From the NCBI GenBank assembly GCA_028710415.1, contig JAQTUE010000024.1, positions 36,758-100,757 of the forward strand: DNA of 64,000 nucleotides, read 5' to 3'. The position numbers and the translations under genes were made by a program. The stretch is from Paludibacter sp. Lineage in GTDB: Bacteria; Bacteroidota; Bacteroidia; Bacteroidales; Paludibacteraceae. The notes under the pieces were generated by a model that had not been told where the DNA came from, did no database searches, and saw only the letters and a program-made list of their open reading frames with translations. Below are positions 44,628 through 52,775 of the stretch, piece by piece (positions within the stretch are counted from its first letter, which is position 1; each line of letters opens with the position of its first letter).

Positions 44628-45053
44628 TTATTTTCCAAACAAAGAGCTGAAGAGTCCCTTCTTTGGCAGCTGGTATTCACTTTGTATCTCGTTGGTAATA
44701 GGTTCCAGGTGTTTTCCGGTGGTGATCATCCGGTAGATGATTCCCCAATCGGGCAAACCTCCCAGGTTCCGGTCATCAATGAACAAGTCGGCTTTCAATT
44801 TGCGGGGTTCCTGATGTTCAGCCTCTTCTTCCGGATAATTACTATTGACAGCATAGAACTCCAGGCCTTTGTTTTTGCAATACTCAACGGCTTCGGCCAG
44901 TTCCACGCCTTCACGAACCGTCCATAATATCAATTGGTATTCCGGGCTTTGTTGAAGCCTTTTCAATGTGTCTATCGCAAAGGGCAATTCTCTCCCAATT
45001 TTTGGATATTCATGTGTTACTATCGTGCCATCAAAATCTACAGCGATTATCAT
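44628..45053 (-). CDS. HAD-like hydrolase (BT0820-type)
   Basis: A 141-residue compact HAD-superfamily protein: motif I VDFDGTIV (5-12, nucleophile Asp6), motif II ILWTVREG (about 41-48), and FIDDRNLGGLPDW carrying the acidic motif near 100. It lacks a large cap domain, so it may act on macromolecular or small phosphorylated substrates. It is transcribed alone, with compound repeats just after its 3' end. Confidence 0.85.
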   Translation of the reverse strand: MIIAVDFDGTIVTHEYPKIGRELPFAIDTLKRLQQSPEYQLILWTVREGVELAEAVEYCKNKGLEFYAVNSNYPEEEAEHQEPRKLKADLFIDDRNLGGLPDWGIIYRMITTGKHLEPITNEIQSEYQLPKKGLFSSLFGK

Positions 45054-45097
45054 ATGTCTGTTTATTTACAAATAAAATTTTATTACCTATTCTCTGA

Positions 45098-45240
45098 TTA
45101 ATCAACCAATCAACCTAATCAACCAATTAACCAAATAACTCTATTAACTCAATTAACTTAATCAACCTAATTAACCTAATCAACTTAATTAACCAATTAA
45201 CCAATCAACCAATCAACCAATTAACTAATTAACCAATCAA
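45098..45240. repeat. TCAATCAAC-type repeat (many CAATTAACC variants)
   Basis: About 140 bp of AACCAATCAACCTAATCAAC-type units that end exactly at the stop codon of the membrane protein gene at 45241. Confidence 0.88.
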
Positions 45241-45741
45241 CTATTCACTAACCTCTTCCTCATCTTCCGGTTCATCCAACTTAAGGTCTGATCTTATCTT
45301 ACCGACAGTTGGTTTGCAATAAAGAAGTCCTATAGCAGTAATTAAAGCACAAAAGATCAATGACTCGGTACGGATAAAATAAAATGCTACTACGCTCAAT
45401 ACTAATCCGAATCCAACTACCAGGATACGCCAGGTTGCACCTGCCGAATACTTCTCAAATTTCTTAAAATCATCTTCAATGGCTGCCCATTTTTTAGTAC
45501 TCTTGTAGAAGATCGTGATAGCAGCAGGTAATGAGATAAAGATATAGATAATCACAAAGGATGATAAGGCAATGCTCAACGGACTCTTCACATCCACTGC
45601 ATCGTGCGATTGTATATACAGATAACCACCTATTGTTGATAAAATGGTTAAGGTATAAATCAGGTAATAAGCATTGTTGATTTTCTTAATTATTCTTTCC
45701 ATGTTTTGTGAATTGTTTTGTGTGTCAACTTCAGCAGCCAA
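45241..45741 (-). CDS. Membrane protein of unknown function
   Basis: A 166-residue protein with four predicted membrane helices (about 28-48, 56-78, 107-125 and 128-145) and an acidic C-terminus (KLDEPEDEEEVSE). It starts MAAEVDTQNN; a start at 45702 (MERIIKKINN) is also possible. It is 11 bp after recR and probably co-transcribed. I do not recognise the family. The stop codon abuts a long repeat. Confidence 0.7.
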   Translation of the reverse strand: MAAEVDTQNNSQNMERIIKKINNAYYLIYTLTILSTIGGYLYIQSHDAVDVKSPLSIALSSFVIIYIFISLPAAITIFYKSTKKWAAIEDDFKKFEKYSAGATWRILVVGFGLVLSVVAFYFIRTESLIFCALITAIGLLYCKPTVGKIRSDLKLDEPEDEEEVSE

Positions 45742-45752
45742 CAGTTTAATTA

Positions 45753-46376
45753 TTATTTAAATGAATTTGTAAAATCTACACGGTTTAATATCGATCGTCC
45801 CAGTGTCACTTCATCGGCATATTCCAGTTCATCGCCAATAGCTACTCCGCGTGCAATCGTAGTTACTTTTATGTTTAAGGGCGCCAGTTTTCGAAATATG
45901 TAGAAATTGGTGGTATCCCCTTCCATGGTGGTGCTCAATGCCAGGATCACTTCTTTTACCTGCTCCTCGGTCACCCGTTGAATCAGGCTCTCTATTTCCA
46001 GGTCTTTCGGTCCGATACCATCCATAGGCGAAATAATTCCCCCCAGCACATGGTACAATCCCCTGAATTGTTGCGTATTCTCAACCGACATGACATCTTT
46101 TATGTTTTCAACAACACAAACAGTCTCATGGTCCCGGGATGGGTTGCTGCAAATCCGGCATACTTCGGTATCCGAAATGTTGTGGCAAACCTTGCAATAA
46201 ATAATTTCCTTGCGCAACTGAATAAAGGCATTCCCAAAGGCTTCTACCTCTTGTTCAGGCTGTTTCAACAAATACAATACCAACCTGAGGGCGGTTTTAC
46301 GTCCTATACCCGGTAATTTAGCAAACTCGTTTACTGCGTTTTCGAGTAGGGAAGATGAATATTGTTGGTTGCTCAC
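45753..46376 (-). CDS. recR: Recombination mediator RecR
   Basis: A 207-residue protein: helix-hairpin-helix [20 protein letters not shown] (18-37), zinc finger Cys61-x2-Cys64-x8-Cys73-x2-Cys76, and a Toprim domain ([16 protein letters not shown] onward, then [19 protein letters not shown]). With RecF and RecO it loads RecA on gapped DNA. It is first in a two-gene unit with the membrane protein at 45241. Promoter TAAATTTG at 46399-46406. Confidence 0.97.
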   Translation of the reverse strand: MSNQQYSSSLLENAVNEFAKLPGIGRKTALRLVLYLLKQPEQEVEAFGNAFIQLRKEIIYCKVCHNISDTEVCRICSNPSRDHETVCVVENIKDVMSVENTQQFRGLYHVLGGIISPMDGIGPKDLEIESLIQRVTEEQVKEVILALSTTMEGDTTNFYIFRKLAPLNIKVTTIARGVAIGDELEYADEVTLGRSILNRVDFTNSFK

Positions 46377-46398
46377 GATTGGTTTTTAAATGCAGGTG

Positions 46399-46406
46399 CA
46401 AATTTA
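46399..46406 (-). promoter_or_regulatory. Promoter (-7) of recR
   Basis: The minus strand reads TAAATTTG 22 bases before the recR start; TTTTG lies upstream. Confidence 0.65.
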
Positions 46407-46466
46407 TAAAAAAAAACCATTCAAAACTATTTTTGTTCCAAGCTTTTACCTTTGAGCATTTTTTGG

Positions 46467-46474
46467 TAATTTTG
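46467..46474 (+). promoter_or_regulatory. Candidate promoter (-7) of the SSS symporter gene
   Basis: TAATTTTG is followed by a ~190-bp leader made almost entirely of repeats up to the ATG at 46665. Confidence 0.5.
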
Positions 46475-46480
46475 CAGAGA

Positions 46481-46660
46481 GCTTAGAGCATTGAGCATTG
46501 AGGATTGAGCTTTGAGCTTTGAGCATTGAGGAGTAAGAGCTAAGAGGTAAGGAGTAAGGAAAGAGCCAAGAATCAAGAATCAAGAACCAAGATCGCTGAA
46601 CACAGAACACAGAACACGGAACGCTGAACCTTTCAAACATCAAACTTTTCAAACTTATTT
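46481..46660. repeat. Compound repeat in the SSS symporter leader
   Basis: Successive families: GAGCATTGAGGATTGAGC (46481-46535), AGGAGTAAGGA/AGAATCAAGA words (46535-46595), GAACACAGAACACAGAACAC (46596-46632) and CTTTCAAACATCAAACTTTT (46627-46655). They end about 8 bases before the start codon. Confidence 0.87.
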
Positions 46661-46664
46661 TTTC

Positions 46665-48128
46665 ATGTCTGGAATTTCAATCTTACTGGTCATTATTGTT
46701 TACTTTTCAATTTTACTCCTGATCTCGTATCTGGTAGGTAGAAAAAGTACCGATAATGATGCTTTCTTTTTAGGGAATAAGAAGTCACCCTGGTGGGTGG
46801 TGGCAATCGGCATGATCGGTTCTTCCATTTCAGGGGTCAGTTTTGTGTCGGTGCCGGGCATGGTGCGGGGCATTGATTTTACCTATATGCAGACCGTTTT
46901 TGGTTTCTTTTTTGGGTACATGGTCATTGCCAACGTGCTGCTTCCATTGTATTATAAATTAAACCTGACAAGTATTTATACCTACCTGGAAGAACGTTTC
47001 GGCAAATATTCCTATAAAACCGGGGCTTCTTTTTTCTTATTATCACGGACCATTGGATCGGGTGTAAGGTTGTACCTGGTAACGCTGATTTTGCAGCTGG
47101 TAGTCTTTGATGCCTGGCATATCCCGTTTGTAGTAACCGCCTCGGGAACCATCTTCTTTATCTGGTTATACACCCATCGCAGCGGTATCAAAACTATTGT
47201 CTGGACCGATACCCTGCAAACCATCTGCCTGATATCAGCTCTGGTATTGATGGTTGTCCAGGTTTCCCGTCAGCTGGGTTTCAGTACGGGAGATTTTTTT
47301 CAATCCATGATGCACTACAGCCATTCACGCATTTTCGTGTTTGATGACTGGCATTCCAAGCAAAACTTTTTCAAGCAGTTTTTTAGCGGTATATTTATTG
47401 CTATTGTCATGACAGGCCTCGATCAGGATATGATGCAAAAGAACCTGACCTGCAAGAACCTGCATGATGCAAAGAAAAACATGTACTGGTATGGCATTGC
47501 ATTCGTGCCGCTTAATTTATTATTCCTAACATTGGGAGCCATGCTGTTGATGCTTGCAGCAAAGAACAACATAGCATTGCCGGCAGTATCGGATGATATA
47601 TTGCCTTTGTTTGCAACCCAATACCTGGGTCCGGTGGTCACTTTTTTATTTATTATCGGCATCATTGCTGCGGCTTTTGCCAGTTCCGATTCTGCTTTGG
47701 CTTCGTTGACAACCTCCTTTGCGGTGGATATCCTGGGAGTTCAGCATATGGAACCTAAGTCGGCTGAACGCAAACGGAAATATACGCACATTGGCATGTC
47801 CATCGTTTTTGTAGTGATCATGCTCATCTTTAAAATGCTTAATAATAAAAGTATCATCGATGCCATTTATACGATTGCCTCCTATACCTACGGGCCTTTG
47901 CTGGGCATGTTTGCCTTCGGATTGTTTACCAAACGTAAGGTTCGGGATAAAATAGTACCTTTGGTGGCGATTGCGTCACCCTTTCTCTGTTTTGGGATTA
48001 ACTCATTATCAACTTCTGTATTCCACTATCCGTTGGGATACGAACTGCTGATGGTGAATGGGTTGATCACCTTTATTGGAATGTATCTGTTGTCAATTCA
48101 CCGGGGAAAGATTGAATTGATCAATTAA
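46665..48128 (+). CDS. Sodium:solute symporter (SSS family)
   Basis: A 487-residue protein with about 13 membrane helices. The N-terminus has ILLISYLVGRKSTDNDAFFL and GNKKSPWWVVAIGMIGSSIS (the SSS core helix 1 with the sodium-site region), and later segments include ITFA-type AAFASSDSALASLTTSF near residue 345, which carries the second sodium-site Ser/Ser. The substrate (sugar, sialic acid or amino acid) cannot be read. It is transcribed alone, with a repeat-built leader and a hairpin after its stop. Confidence 0.92.
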   Translation: MSGISILLVIIVYFSILLLISYLVGRKSTDNDAFFLGNKKSPWWVVAIGMIGSSISGVSFVSVPGMVRGIDFTYMQTVFGFFFGYMVIANVLLPLYYKLNLTSIYTYLEERFGKYSYKTGASFFLLSRTIGSGVRLYLVTLILQLVVFDAWHIPFVVTASGTIFFIWLYTHRSGIKTIVWTDTLQTICLISALVLMVVQVSRQLGFSTGDFFQSMMHYSHSRIFVFDDWHSKQNFFKQFFSGIFIAIVMTGLDQDMMQKNLTCKNLHDAKKNMYWYGIAFVPLNLLFLTLGAMLLMLAAKNNIALPAVSDDILPLFATQYLGPVVTFLFIIGIIAAAFASSDSALASLTTSFAVDILGVQHMEPKSAERKRKYTHIGMSIVFVVIMLIFKMLNNKSIIDAIYTIASYTYGPLLGMFAFGLFTKRKVRDKIVPLVAIASPFLCFGINSLSTSVFHYPLGYELLMVNGLITFIGMYLLSIHRGKIELIN

Positions 48129-48129
48129 A

Positions 48130-48163
48130 TAACTTTTCCAAAGTTCCAAACTTTGGAAAAGTT
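48130..48163. terminator. AACTTTTCCAAAGTT hairpin, copy 1
   Basis: AACTTTTCCAAAGTT and AACTTTGGAAAAGTT form a 15-bp stem a few bases after the symporter stop. An almost identical hairpin is at 63058-63090. Confidence 0.75.
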
Positions 48164-48175
48164 GTAAGCTAAATC

Positions 48176-48295
48176 ATATCGCGAAGCTCATATCCTGAAA
48201 TCATATCGCGAAGTAATATCTTAAAATCATATCATTAAATCATATCATAAAATCATATCACGTAGTAATTTCACGAAGTCATATCACGAAGTAAA
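48176..48295. repeat. AAATCATATCGCGAAG-type repeat before ysxC
   Basis: About seven imperfect units of 15-17 bp, with CGCGAAG, ATTAAA and CACGAAG variants. The tract stops about 10 bases before the ysxC ATG. Confidence 0.87.
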
Positions 48296-48305
48296 TTAAA
48301 TAATT

Positions 48306-48905
48306 ATGGATATAAAATCTGCCGAATTCATAATCAGCAACACTGATTATCTCAAATGCCCCGATAGCCGTTTACCCGAATATGCCTTTATCGGACGTTC
48401 CAATGTGGGCAAGTCGTCGCTCATCAACATGCTCTGTAACCGCAAGGACCTTGCCATGACCTCTTCCAAACCGGGAAAAACACTGTTAATCAATCACTTT
48501 TTGATTAATAGCAACTGGCATCTGGTCGATTTGCCGGGCTACGGGTATGCTACCGCCGGTAAGAAAATGCGTGATAAGTTGCAGGAAATGATTGAAGGCT
48601 ATATCCTGAACCGGGAACAGCTCACCTGCCTTTTTTTGCTGATTGACAGCCGCCTCGAACCTCAGAAAATAGACCTGGAATTTATAGAATGGTTGGGTGA
48701 AAACGGGGTCCCTTTTGCAATCGTATTTACCAAACTGGATAAACTAACCCATGCCCTTGGAAAATCGAATACTCAGTCGTACAAGGATAAACTCATGGAA
48801 CAATGGGAAGAATTACCTACTATCTTCCTGACCTCTTCCGAAAAACGAACCGGCCGTGATGAAGTGCTGGGGTATATCGAAGGAATCAATAAGACTTTAA
48901 AATAG
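48306..48905 (+). CDS. engB: Ribosome biogenesis GTPase YsxC/EngB
   Basis: A 199-residue small GTPase of the TrmE-Era-EngA-YihA group. G1 is [10 protein letters not shown] (30-39), G2 and G3 lie around TSSKPGKT (about 57-64) and DLPGYG (about 79-84), G4 is FTKLDK (about 140-145), and G5 is TSS near 179. It aids assembly of the large ribosomal subunit and is usually essential. It is transcribed alone, with a leader of short repeats. A strong terminator follows. Confidence 0.96.
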   Translation: MDIKSAEFIISNTDYLKCPDSRLPEYAFIGRSNVGKSSLINMLCNRKDLAMTSSKPGKTLLINHFLINSNWHLVDLPGYGYATAGKKMRDKLQEMIEGYILNREQLTCLFLLIDSRLEPQKIDLEFIEWLGENGVPFAIVFTKLDKLTHALGKSNTQSYKDKLMEQWEELPTIFLTSSEKRTGRDEVLGYIEGINKTLK

Positions 48906-48954
48906 GAGACTTAACAGGCTTGGGTTTGTATGACTGAAATCAGTTCAAATCTTA

Positions 48955-48997
48955 AATTAAAGGGGATGAAAAGTTAGTTCATCCCCTTTAATTTTTG
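48955..48997 (+). terminator. Terminator after engB
   Basis: TTAAAGGGGATGAA pairs with TTCATCCCCTTTAA and is followed by TTTTTG. It lies about 50 bp past the stop. Confidence 0.85.
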
Positions 48998-49004
48998 CAC
49001 AAAA

Positions 49005-49152
49005 GCCAATGTCGTTTAGTTAGTATATCCCTTTGTGAGACTTAGAGACTTAGAGTCTTTGTGGCAAGAATAATAATAGCCACGAAGGCACAAAAACACT
49101 AAGTTTCACTAAGAGTGTATCTGATCAAAATCCTAAACTAAACGACATTGGT
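49005..49152. repeat. 148-bp MITE-like element with 19-bp terminal inverted repeats
   Basis: The left end CCAATGTCGTTTAGTTAG is inverted at the right end as CTAAACTAAACGACATTGG. The inside contains a second inverted design: ACTTAGAGTCTTTGTGGC against GCCACGAAGGCACAAAAACA. Possible short flanking duplications (ACAAAAG / ACAAGAG) are imperfect. Non-coding. Confidence 0.8.
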
Positions 49153-49304
49153 ACAAGAGCTCTAATCATTCGGCTATTCGTGTTTTTTATCATTTGTGTT
49201 TTTTATTTTTTCACTATTTCTTCACCCTGTTTTTGTTTTATTTTGTGTTTATCTTATTTTTAACAGAGATGTAATATAGATATATTAACCTATTAATGAT
49301 ATGA

Positions 49305-49352
49305 GACATCTAAGTTATATCTAAGATACATCTAAGATACATCTAAGATACA
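49305..49352. repeat. 11-bp tandem repeat ATACATCTAAG
   Basis: Four consecutive units of about 11 bp, the first diverged (ACATCTAAGTT, ATATCTAAGAT, then two perfect). Confidence 0.82.
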
Positions 49353-49487
49353 ACGAAAACATCATGAAAACAATATGGAAACAAAATAGCCCTGTAAAAA
49401 CAAATGGAAGGGATGAGTAATTAACCTCGTTTTAAAATTAATAGTAAAACAGAAAGTCAGTTTATCCGGTTTGAATTAATTTAGGTA

Positions 49488-49700
49488 GTGAGTAATAAAT
49501 ATTGAACTGTTTGTTTAATACCTAGTCTGACTGTTTTTGCAATTATTTTATTTATAATCACATAACCCCCAAAAGGAGAGTAAGAGTGCATCTTCAAGAA
49601 AAATTAAGGAATAGTGATTTTTCAAACATTGTGTCTTTTAGCCCTCTTTGGGAGTTTGGAGTTCAAAACTCAGAATAGTTTATTAAATACTTTGAATTAC
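49488..49700. repeat. GACCCC-type element, diverged copy 3
   Basis: Shares GTAAGAGTGCATCTTCA, AGTAATAAATATTGA and TTCAAAACTCA with 14683 and 18880, but its arms are altered (ATAACCCCCAAAAGGAGAG and CCCTCTTTGGGAGTTTGGAG). Confidence 0.75.
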
Positions 49701-49948
49701 TTCGTTTATTGTGTTCAATTGTTTTAAATAAGATTAAAATTGGATTCAGTTTTAACTCTCCTCAACCGCGCATTCCCTGCCGATTAAACCTTGGAAAAGT
49801 TGGTTGTGCTCGCTTACAGCAATCGTTTGCAATTTTAAATTTGCAATTTCTCACAAGTTTATTAATTTTATTCAACTAAAATTAATAAACTTGTCCTCTC
49901 TTAATCCGTCACTGAATAATCTAACATAAAACAATTGAATTTAATACT

Positions 49949-51454
49949 ATGCTGAACATTCAAAAGAAAATGAACAATACCTTTTTGGCATTGTTGGGAT
50001 TGCCTGCCACTGCGGTTGGATTTGCGTTGTCGACACAGATAGCAGCACTGAGTTGGATACTCTCGAATAAATACGGCCTGGACATTCATGATGTGGCTTT
50101 CGTGTGGTTGGCAGGTCCCATTGCCGGGATATTCGGTCAGGTAATTGTTGGATTACTGAGTGATAATGTGTGGTTTATGGGTGGACGGCGCAGGCCTTTT
50201 ATTATAATAGGAGGGTTGGTGAGTACATTTGCTTTCCTGGCATTGCCCAATATTAGCGCAATTTCCAAAATAACGGGTATCACTGATATCATTCTGATTG
50301 CCTCAGTCATCGCTTTATTCCTGGATTTATCGGTAAATGTCACCTTCAATCCGGCACGCTCCATCATTGCCGACCTGACCCCCGAAGGCAAGGTGCGGAC
50401 TTCAGGGTACGTCTGGATGCAGATAATTTCAGGGTTTTTCGGGGTATTTGCCTATTTCCTTTCCATGTTGTTCGGGAATGTACTGTTGTTGTACATTGCA
50501 GCTGTAATCGTATTTTTAACTGCTGTGTTTCCAATATTATTTATTCAGGAAAAGAAAGGACAGACTGAAGCACAGGCTAATGATACATCAACTTTCGGGG
50601 TGTGGGACATTTTCAAAGAAATCTATCCGCTATATGGTTTTTTGACTTTCGGGATATTCAGCCTGTTTTTCCATTTCTATACAAATGCCCTGGCAAGTTG
50701 GCACAATCCTGTATTAATCGGTGCTTTGACTTATTCAGTACTGATTGGGATTGTCAATATCATACAGGGCATCAAGAAACCGTCGAACAAGAACGAGTTT
50801 CAGAAAATCATGCTGGCACACTCCTTTACCTGGGTGGCATTCCAGAGCATGTTTATCATGTCAGGTTTTTTCATTGAACATCAGATTATGCCAAACCTGA
50901 ATGTTTCGGCCATTACTGCCAACTGGTTTGCCGAAACGCTTACCGGGAATGCACAGACTGCTGCAGCTTCCATTGGAAATATTGTATCCCTGGGATTCTT
51001 TATCCTAAACCTGGTAGGGGCCATTTTCCCTTTAATCTTACAGGCCATTGCAAAACGTATCGGTAGGGTAAAAACTTATATATCAGCTCTGTCATTCTCG
51101 GCTATCGGGTACTTCTACGTGGCTTATTTCAGTCATGTGGAAATTGACTTTTATATCGGTATGTTCCTGGTCGGCATTGGCTGGTCGGCGGTTATATCCA
51201 TTGTCTTTGCCATTATGAGCGAACGGGTGAATCCTGCCAAGATGGGCTTGTTTATGGGAGTATTCAATCTGGCAGTAGTATTGCCACAGATGATGAGCAA
51301 TGGTGTTGCCAATATTATCAAGGAAACCGGAAACCACCAATTGCTGTATATTTTCTGCGGATTGCTGGTGACTACTTCGGTGATTTTCTGGATGTTTATC
51401 AAGGAACCGGAATCATCGGTGGTAAAACAAAATGTTCCTACGGGAGGACATTAA
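49949..51454 (+). CDS. MFS / SLC45-type transporter
   Basis: A 501-residue transporter with 12 membrane helices. The helix 2-3 loop GLLSDNVWFMGGRRRPFIII matches the SLC45 (sucrose/proton-type) branch of the major facilitator superfamily, and RSIIADLTPEGKVRTSGYVW is also characteristic. It is likely a proton-coupled disaccharide or sugar importer. There is no glycosidase next to it in this window. The first ATG at 49949 fits; a second Met at residue 8 is an alternative. It stands alone before a large repeat element. Confidence 0.88.
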   Translation: MLNIQKKMNNTFLALLGLPATAVGFALSTQIAALSWILSNKYGLDIHDVAFVWLAGPIAGIFGQVIVGLLSDNVWFMGGRRRPFIIIGGLVSTFAFLALPNISAISKITGITDIILIASVIALFLDLSVNVTFNPARSIIADLTPEGKVRTSGYVWMQIISGFFGVFAYFLSMLFGNVLLLYIAAVIVFLTAVFPILFIQEKKGQTEAQANDTSTFGVWDIFKEIYPLYGFLTFGIFSLFFHFYTNALASWHNPVLIGALTYSVLIGIVNIIQGIKKPSNKNEFQKIMLAHSFTWVAFQSMFIMSGFFIEHQIMPNLNVSAITANWFAETLTGNAQTAAASIGNIVSLGFFILNLVGAIFPLILQAIAKRIGRVKTYISALSFSAIGYFYVAYFSHVEIDFYIGMFLVGIGWSAVISIVFAIMSERVNPAKMGLFMGVFNLAVVLPQMMSNGVANIIKETGNHQLLYIFCGLLVTTSVIFWMFIKEPESSVVKQNVPTGGH

Positions 51455-51460
51455 GGGATT

Positions 51461-51496
51461 TACAATTTAGTCATTTACTATTTACTATTGAATTGT
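51461..51496. repeat. ATTTACTATTTACTA-type repeat
   Basis: Runs of ATTTACTATTTACTATTTA words. The same family recurs at 44470, 51930, 52190 and 52660. Confidence 0.75.
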
Positions 51497-51953
51497 TTAC
51501 TATTTACTATTTAATGACTATCAGCTTTTGCACCCAATGAAAGTATTTTTACGTTTTTTGTTTTATAAATCTATTCTATAAACGATTTCATTAAATTATA
51601 CCATCTGCTTCTATTTGAAAAACTCTGTAGGAGTTTACTGTGCATAACCCCCAGTGGAGCTTGCGGAACTGGGGGTAAATTGAATATAAATAACCCAACT
51701 CCAGAGGAGTTGACCACAAGCATAAAGTACTTTAACTATTGATTCTGTTGGTGAACTCTTACAGAGTTCTAATTGTAATTATATTTCTAACCCCCAGTTC
51801 CGCAAGCTCCACTGGGGGTTATGCACAGTTTACACCTACGGTGTAATTCGTCATGTAAAAGTTGATAATAACTTCCAATTAAATGTTAAATTATCTAATA
51901 ATTGAATCTTGGGTGCAAATGCTGTTAGTCATTTACTATTTTATCATTAACAA
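51493..51953. repeat. Multi-hairpin element, copy 1
   Basis: About 460 bp, almost identical to 52191-52649. It has four kinds of palindrome: AACTCTGTAGGAGTT, CAACTCCAGAGGAGTTG, GAACTCTTACAGAGTTC and TTTACACCTACGGTGTAA. It also has a long-range inverted pair, ACCCCCAGTGGAGCTTGCGG (about 51650) against CCGCAAGCTCCACTGGGGGT (about 51801), extended by TACTGTGCATA. Confidence 0.87.
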
Positions 51954-52190
51954 ACCCCCAGTTGAGCCTGCGAAACTGGGGGTTAATGAATGAAATCAAA
52001 AACAGAACTCTGTAAGAGTTCACCAACAGAACAAAGTGTTTAAGTACTTTCTCTTTTGGTCAACTCCTCTGGAGTTGGATAGTTTGTATTTTATTAACCC
52101 CCAGTTCCGCAGGCTTCACTGGGGGTTAATCAAAGGTTACACCTACGGTGTAAATTGTAGCGTCATATTAGATTATTCAAAGGCAAATTT
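51954..52190. repeat. Multi-hairpin element, diverged inverted copy
   Basis: Matches the reverse complement of the flanking copies with about 20-30 percent differences: AGAACTCTGTAAGAGTTCAC, TTGGTCAACTCCTCTGGAGT, and ACCCCCAGTTGAGCCTGCG at the left edge. Confidence 0.8.
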
Positions 52191-52649
52191 GTTTACTATT
52201 TACTATTTAATGACTATCGGCTTTTGCACCCAATGAGAGTATTTTTACGTTTTTTGTTTTATAAATCTATTCTATAAACGATTTCATTAAATTATAACAT
52301 CTGCTTCTATTTGAAAAACTCTGTAGGAGTTTACTGTGCATAACCCCCAGTGGAGCTTGCGGAACTGGGGGTAAATTGAATATAAATAACCCAACTCCAG
52401 AGGAGTTGACCACAAGCATAAAGTACTTTAACTATTGATTCTGTTGGTGAACTCTTACAGAGTTCTAATTGTAATTATATTTCTAACCCCCAGTTCCGCA
52501 AGCTCCACTGGGGGTTATGCACAGTTTACACCTACGGTGTAATTCGTCATGTAAAAGTTGATAATAACTTCCAATTAAATGTTAAATTATCTAATAATTG
52601 AATCTTGGGTGCAAATGCTGTTAGTCATTTACTATTTTATCATTAACAA
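52191..52649. repeat. Multi-hairpin element, copy 2
   Basis: Near-identical to 51493-51953; the offset shifts from 698 to 696 bp, indicating a 2-bp indel, with a few substitutions. Confidence 0.87.
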
Positions 52650-52686
52650 TATCTGATTTTATACTTTACAATTTACAATTTACAAC

Positions 52687-52757
52687 TATCTTTGCGGCAT
52701 AAAAAAATCCCGCAAAGTAATACACTGAACCGCGGAGATAAAACCTGCGGTTCTTTT
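52687..52757 (+). promoter_or_regulatory. Promoter and attenuator-like leader of the binding-protein gene
   Basis: The -7 box TATCTTTG is at 52687-52694. Two hairpins follow: TTTGCGG with CCGCAAA (52691-52719) and GAACCGC with GCGGTTC followed by TTTTTG (52727-52758). The second looks like an intrinsic terminator placed between promoter and start codon at 52776. No cobalamin-riboswitch core was recognised. Confidence 0.6.
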
Positions 52758-52775
52758 TGTTTTAAACCTATCCCT

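Larger units (their letters stand above)
48998..49948. other. Intergenic region with MITE-like and tandem repeats
   Basis: No gene was found. It contains the inverted-repeat element 49005-49152, an 11-bp tandem repeat at 49305-49352 and a diverged GACCCC-type element at 49488-49700. The rest is AT-rich and includes the upstream region of the MFS gene. Confidence 0.6.

Noticed and set aside
52687..52775. Cobalamin riboswitch in the importer leader
   Set aside because: The leader is too short (about 80 bases) and has no B12-box-like sequence. The hairpins are more like an attenuator.
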